Shown: positions 58,655 through 64,000 of the stretch, piece by piece
Layout of the letters: every line of letters starts with the position of its first letter
Numbering within the stretch: position 1 is the first letter of the stretch
Assembly: GCA_935421135.1 (NCBI GenBank)
Contig: OW285196.1
Span: 8,815,501 to 8,879,500, forward strand
Direction: 5' to 3'
From: Bugulina stolonifera
Lineage: Eukaryota; Bryozoa; Gymnolaemata; Cheilostomatida; Bugulidae
Length of the DNA stretch: 64,000 bases
Translations under genes and position numbers: made by a program
Notes under the pieces: model-generated
Databases searched by the model: none
Told to the model about the DNA's origin: nothing
The model's input: the letters and a program-made list of their open reading frames with translations, nothing else

Positions 58655-59993
58655 GTTCTCCACTGTCTAGCTACAATGGAGCAAATCATTGATAAGAGTC
58701 CTATATCGACTATTCTACGCAATTGTCTCTCGGCACATAAGAGGTGACATTCTGACTATGGAATTTTGCAAATAATAGCAACTTAAACTGTGGCTCCTTC
58801 TAGGTGCACATTTGACCACAAGATACTTTTGCTTAGGCTTATATACTGGCAGTGACTATGGGAGTTATCTACTCCCATCAAAACTAGTCTGAATTCTAAG
58901 TTCATATTCTGCTGCAAGTGAAATATTAGCAGAAAAAGAGCTGCTTCTCTAAGCTTTTCAGTTGCTCACAGGGCTCTACTAAAGTAAGACTTCTTGCCCT
59001 ACATGCAATCTCTTAGGCTGTTTACTTAACACATAGGCACAGGCTTTCTCTGATTAAACGCGGTTTCTCAGTCTTGAGGTTCCTCATGCAGCAAACTAGA
59101 ATTTATCAGGTCCGCAACTGGCACCATACTTTGTTATGCCTAGTAATGTCGGTCCTTCCTCCAAAGTAGCCAGCCGATGCATTTCGGAGGTCATAAACCA
59201 AGTGCTTAGCATTTGGTACAGGTATAGCACTATAGTACGTCTCCACACATTAGCAGTAAGACATACCCCATCTGCCATTTCCATTCTATAGGCACCACTT
59301 GGAGTCGTATCGACTACCTGCCAGGTTAGCCTTGCACACTCACTGGATATATTTCATATTGGCTATGACCAGTTACTTAACCAGATGCAACAATAGGAAA
59401 AGGCTAAGGTAGGTGAGAAGTACTAGTACTAGACATATTTTTGATTCTTTTATCCCTTTGATATGTCAATAAAAGTCTAGTTGCATTGTCAGAGGAAATA
59501 ATGACAACACTAACAGGACCGTTAACAAAATATTATGAGAATAAAAAATCGCAGATGTTTGTGGTGCCACTCTATCGTACATATAGTATTACTTATGACT
59601 TATGAGTGAACTAATGAAAGACAAAGAATTGGAATAGCAGACAAGCAATGTTGATACAAATTCAAAGTTGGTGAATGACTTTGGTATGCAATGCAATCCT
59701 TATCATTCAAAGTCATAGAAATACCAATTACCAATAAATATCAGTACGCTATATGATTTTAATTTCATCTGAATATTAGTATAATATAATATAATTAATA
59801 ATAATAATATTATTATAATAATGATCTACTGTCACTGTGTACTTACTGTTAATGCTTAATGTCTATCTGTTATCAGTCTATTATATTTTATTGTTGGCTC
59901 TCGTCAATAATGCTCGCCTCCCCTCCCCTTTTTTGGTTCTCTTATTTATTTATTTATTCTCTCCTACGTAGTACATAATATATATTTATATGT
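58655..59993. other. Intergenic: upstream of the kinase-Arb2 gene
   Basis: 1.3 kb between the kinase start codon and the LINE fragment. The promoter of the kinase-Arb2 gene should lie just 3' of 58654. No ORF with family similarity; simple AT-rich sequence at 59760-59830. Confidence 0.55.
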
Positions 59994-60992
59994 GTGGTCC
60001 ATGCACTGATACTAGATTTTGCAAAAGCTTTTGATAAAGTACCCCATAAACTGCTGATGCAAAAGCTCTCCAACATCCCTAAGATTAATGATCAACTATT
60101 GATGTGGATTCATAACTTCCTGCTTGATCGTAAACAAGTCAGAATCAAAGGCAAAATATCTTCCGAGCTACCCGTCACGTCAGCTGTTCCACAGGGATCA
60201 GTGCTTGGTCCTACCCTGTTCTTGGCATACATTAATGATCTCCCAGAGGGTATTGACTGTAACATCAGTCTTTTCGCTGATTATACACCGATTTATCAAG
60301 TTGTGAATAATCCTACCGACAAACAGAGCTTCCAAAAAAATGTTGACGCCTTGCAACAATGGTCGCGTACATGGTGCATGTCATTTAACATTGATGAGTG
60401 CTCTGTGTTAGCCTTCAATGCACCTGAGACCTCCCCTGAAGCTCACTATATGCTAGATGACACCTGCCTGTCAGTGATGCAGGAAACAAAATACCTTGGT
60501 GTGATCCTACAATCCAATTTGAAGTTCGACGAACACATAACGACCAAAGTGCGAAAAGCCAAAAGACAGCTAAGTATGATCCAACGTGCTCTTCACAATG
60601 CTCCTCAGAATGCACGATTGCTAGCGTACACTAGCCTCTGTAGGCCACAAATTGAATATGCTGCAGCTGTGTGAGATAGATCTCTAGAATACCTGATTAG
60701 TGACATTGAGATGATACAACATAAAGCAATCCGTTTCATATCAAAACGAATGGGAAAAGATAGTATAACACAAGAACGAAATAATCTTCAGCTTGAGACT
60801 CTTGCTGAAGGACAAACTAAAATCAGACACTCTCTCCTGCTACGATTTCTCTCGCGTGAAGAAAATCACAAGTCGCTTATATGCACTTACGATGAACTGA
60901 CAAAAGAAAGAGCCAGTAATGTGGTAGTAACTAGATCAGCATCTCGTGGTGATCCACCAACCATCTATGCCAAAAATTCTATACCAGAAGTG
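59994..60992 (+). pseudogene. 5'-truncated LINE reverse transcriptase, copy 1
   Basis: The non-LTR reverse transcriptase starts abruptly in the palm domain (LDFAKAFDKVPHKLL; PQGSVLGPTLFLAYINDLP), typical of 5' truncation. The catalytic FADD is FADY (one-base GAT to TAT change), so it is inactive. Thumb and C-terminal parts follow (KYLGVILQSNLKFDEHI; LAYTSLCRPQIEYAAAV). An in-frame TGA at 60672-60674 replaces the expected Trp of the VW motif; the same frame then continues (DRSLEYLISDIEMIQHKAI) to about 60990, where it joins a second copy. CR1/L2-type on general appearance. Confidence 0.88.
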
Positions 60993-61724
60993 AACAATGA
61001 TCAGGAATCCATGGAGTTTCAGAAAAACATTGATGCTGTACAAGAATGGTCCCAAAGATGGAAAATGCCTTTTAATGCATCCAAATGCCATGCGGTGGCT
61101 TTCAATGTCGGTGAGCAGCTACCAGCATACAGACTAGGTACTACTGTGATTCCTTGGACTGGTAAAACTCATTATCTTGGGATGACCCTACAACAGGATT
61201 TGAAGTTTGATCAACACATCGCTCAAAAAACAGTCAAAGCAAGCAGAATACTGGGAGCTATTAAACATACTCTACACTGTGCACCGACCAAAAGTCGATT
61301 ACTTGCATACACTAGTTTGTGTAGACCAATCCTGGAGTATGCAGACACCGTGTGGGATCCAACAAGTAAGCAGACCATTGAATACATAGAAAGGATTCAG
61401 TGTAAAGCAGTTCGCTTCATCAGTAATCTAAAGGGATGTGAAAGTGTCACTGCAGCCAAAAATCTTCTTGGACTAGTACCCCTCGAGTGTAGAAGACGAA
61501 ATCATCGAATAACTTTAGTTCACAAAATTCTCCAAGATGAAGAGAGCCACAATACACTATACTCTAGTTACGATGAAATTGTTGAAAGTCGCTCGCAAAC
61601 AACTATGACAACCAGAGCTGCAGCCAGAGGCGAACTAACGTCAATTTCTGCCACAACCAATGTATACCATAATAGTTTCCTCCCTCGAACAATCCGAGAT
61701 ATAAGAATTGGCTATCCCGAGTAA
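60993..61724 (+). pseudogene. LINE reverse transcriptase 3' half, copy 2, joined in frame to copy 1
   Basis: Starting near NNDQESMEFQKNIDAVQEW this repeats, in diverged form, the region after the active site of copy 1 (QSFQKNVDALQQWSRTW): KTHYLGMTLQQDLKFDQHI, LAYTSLCRPILEYADTVWD, IERIQCKAVRFISN, and the end of the ORF NSFLPRTIRDIRIGYPE. It keeps the VWD tryptophan lost in copy 1. The open frame from 60711 runs across the junction without a stop. Confidence 0.85.
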
Positions 61725-64000
61725 AAGTAAATCAGCGATATGCTATAGTATTGACCTTTTCACTGTAGCACACTGTTAGTAATGAGGCATTCAACTTGCA
61801 CAATATGTGATAATAGAATGTTCTATCAACGACGAGTGAGTAACGGGTGAGTATGGCTATGATCAAAGACTCTTAACTCACACATCATTATGTTGAAATA
61901 TTCAATAACTCGAGTTTTCATTGGGCAGCTGTGAATTGTAATGAATTGAAATAACCACAGTTATAACCACCAACCACAACCACAAATATAACACATTTTA
62001 CACTAGAACTGTGACATTTTGCTTTGAAATTTGAACCTCTGACACCATTTCCTAACAACTTTTCACCATGAGCTAAATAATAACCCATTAACTCTATAAA
62101 AAGACTCGAGTTAACAAGAAAAGAATTGAATTTAAACTTGCCTGTAGTTAACTTGGAAAACTTGACAAAAACTTGAGTTTCTGGGGACATGTAAATATTT
62201 AACTCGTAACTTGAAAGTGTTGATCTATCACTGAAAGAATTGACTTGTAACTTGAAGAGTCATAACTAAGAGTTGGCCATGGAAACTTGAGTTTCCAGAA
62301 TAAAACTTGCACACATCTCTGTGTAAATGTAAATAATAATAACTATAGTGATTGTATAATAAATAATTATAAAAAACAATAAAATGCAAGCAGAGAGCAT
62401 GGAAAATCATTTGTTGATGTGATAGCTGGAAGGTGTTGCTAAAAACTATGGCAATACAAACCGAGAAATAAAATTACAATTACCCTGTGGATGGACAACC
62501 TTATTTCCAATTTAATCCCTTTCCTGGACTGGAACTGCTGCCCAACACCTGAACTTGGGGAATTAGAGGGGAATTCCCAGGTATGGGTGAGCCTTTGCGG
62601 CTGTGTATTTGAAAGCCCAGTAAATAGACATGGGGGCAGTAACAGCAATCGGTTACTGAATTTATTATACACAGAGGCTATATAAAGCAGTTTTGTAATG
62701 ACCTCATATCCGCTTTACGGAGCTGTATATCGTGAGCTAAGTTTTATTCGTTCTTGATGTTTCCGGTATGAGGTTTTCTACTTTTTGCACCTCTTCGGAC
62801 ACTTGCCAAGTTACTGCTGCTCCAAATAGGGAGGGTAGGGGCACATATTCAGCCAAAAATGTTCAACATAGGCATCTAACGCATATAGATTTAACGGTTC
62901 AAACAATTAAGTACTTTGGACCTACAAAGAATAAAAAAGAATAGGTCAATATAGAATTGATACTCATAATTTCATTATCATTATGATAATGCATAATCAT
63001 AATGATTACATTATCAAATCATATTCATTATGATAATGATTATGGTTAATTATTATTATTGTTTAATATATTATATTATAATGTATTTATAATTATATCA
63101 TAATTATTCGATATCAGTCATATGCCTATTTTTTCTTTTGTTGTGCAAAGTAAAAAATGTCCATAATTATCATATGCTATAATGATATTAACACCATTAT
63201 TCAACTGAACTTATCACCTAATAGTTAATACTATATTAATATTTATTACTTTCTCTATTACTGATTATCTTCCGTATTAATTAATTATTAATGGGCAGCT
63301 GATCTTTTATTATTAGCAGATTGAGCCGCTGCTTCTTAATTCATGCTATGTCATTGAAATTTGCTTTATGACAGCATGGTTATTCACTCCCCATGAGCCA
63401 CAGAAATATTTTACTTACACTGGTTACACCACATGCGTGTTCTGAATGAATTTTGTTAATAGCTGGAGTTGTAAACATAGAATTACCTGGAGAGGTAATT
63501 CTAATTCTACAGTTATGAAACACCATTGTATTGCCCATTGGGGGTAGTTTTATGGGATTACTTATCATTTACATTAGAGACCATTAGTTCATCATATAGG
63601 CTTATTTGGTGGAAATAGGGACTAAGGGAGTTTTTAGCGAAGTGGGAGCAGGCTTTCAAAATCCTACCTAAATCAGGGGACTTGGCAAGTATCGTATGGA
63701 GTTTGGCCAGTGTGATGTTTGGTTTTATAAGCTATTCAGTGGCTCAGTTTATGTTATGCCGCAGTTTTTATCCCAGAATTACTTTGACACACTACAGATG
63801 TTTATGATAATGCATCACTTTAATTAATTAGTTAATTAATATTGCTTTCTCTGTGGTGTGATGACAGGATGGCCACCAACCATGGTTTTTGGTTTTACTA
63901 TGAGATTGAAATGTCTTACTTGTTTATAGTTCAATTTACTATAAATTCTTTCTAGATTAAATTAAAAAGGAGTTTCACTTAGTCCTAATTACGAGCAGTT
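61725..64000. other. Intergenic AT-rich end of window
   Basis: No gene recognised. 61860-62320 is rich in ACTCGAG, ACTTGAG and GACTCTT motifs and ends in CACACATCTCTG, like the terminus of an hAT-type element, but I could not find a left end or target duplication. 62940-63130 is a palindrome-rich ATTATCATTATGATAAT stretch. Short ORFs at 62491-62685 and 63380-63568 show no family similarity. Confidence 0.5.

Overview
The window is a piece of an animal nuclear genome. Genes have many short exons with GT-AG introns, non-coding DNA is AT-rich, and transposon debris is dense. Short-chain (spongin-like, 'C4'-type) collagens next to a simple LOXL2-like lysyl oxidase fit a non-bilaterian animal, most likely a sponge. 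That assignment is inference from gene content, not from a marker gene.

Layout. (1) 1-8852 (+): the 3' part of a lysyl oxidase-like gene (Thr/Pro-rich linker, one SRCR domain, full catalytic domain). (2) 10273-15370 (-) and 17263-20609 (-): two tandem paralogous short-chain collagen genes with the same seven-exon structure and the same intron phases. (3) 22422-31884 (-): a complete 15-exon eIF2B epsilon gene. (4) 31885-37571: 5.7 kb without a recognisable gene, holding a SINE and nested MITEs. (5) 37572-44023 (+): a complete 10-exon UDP-glucose 6-dehydrogenase gene. (6) 45448-58654 (-): a 13-exon gene whose exons keep frame from a NEK-type protein kinase straight into an Arb2 (ARB2A/FAM172A-type) domain, predicting a 548-residue kinase-Arb2 fusion. 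Its intron 2 holds a complete, apparently very young Ty3/gypsy retrotransposon with matching 394-bp LTRs and an AAATG target duplication. (7) 59994-61724 (+): a decayed, 5'-truncated LINE reverse transcriptase with a duplicated 3' half.

Four of the six host genes relate to extracellular matrix. Lysyl oxidase cross-links collagen, two collagens lie directly beside it, and UGDH makes the UDP-glucuronate needed for glycosaminoglycans. eIF2B epsilon is housekeeping (translation initiation). The kinase-Arb2 gene is the most unusual item.

All exon coordinates were derived by hand from splice signals, reading-frame phase and protein-family similarity. For every gene the exon lengths sum to an exact multiple of three, and phases match at every junction. 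Mobile elements were recognised from terminal inverted repeats, target-site duplications and, in one case, an uninterrupted related copy elsewhere in the window.
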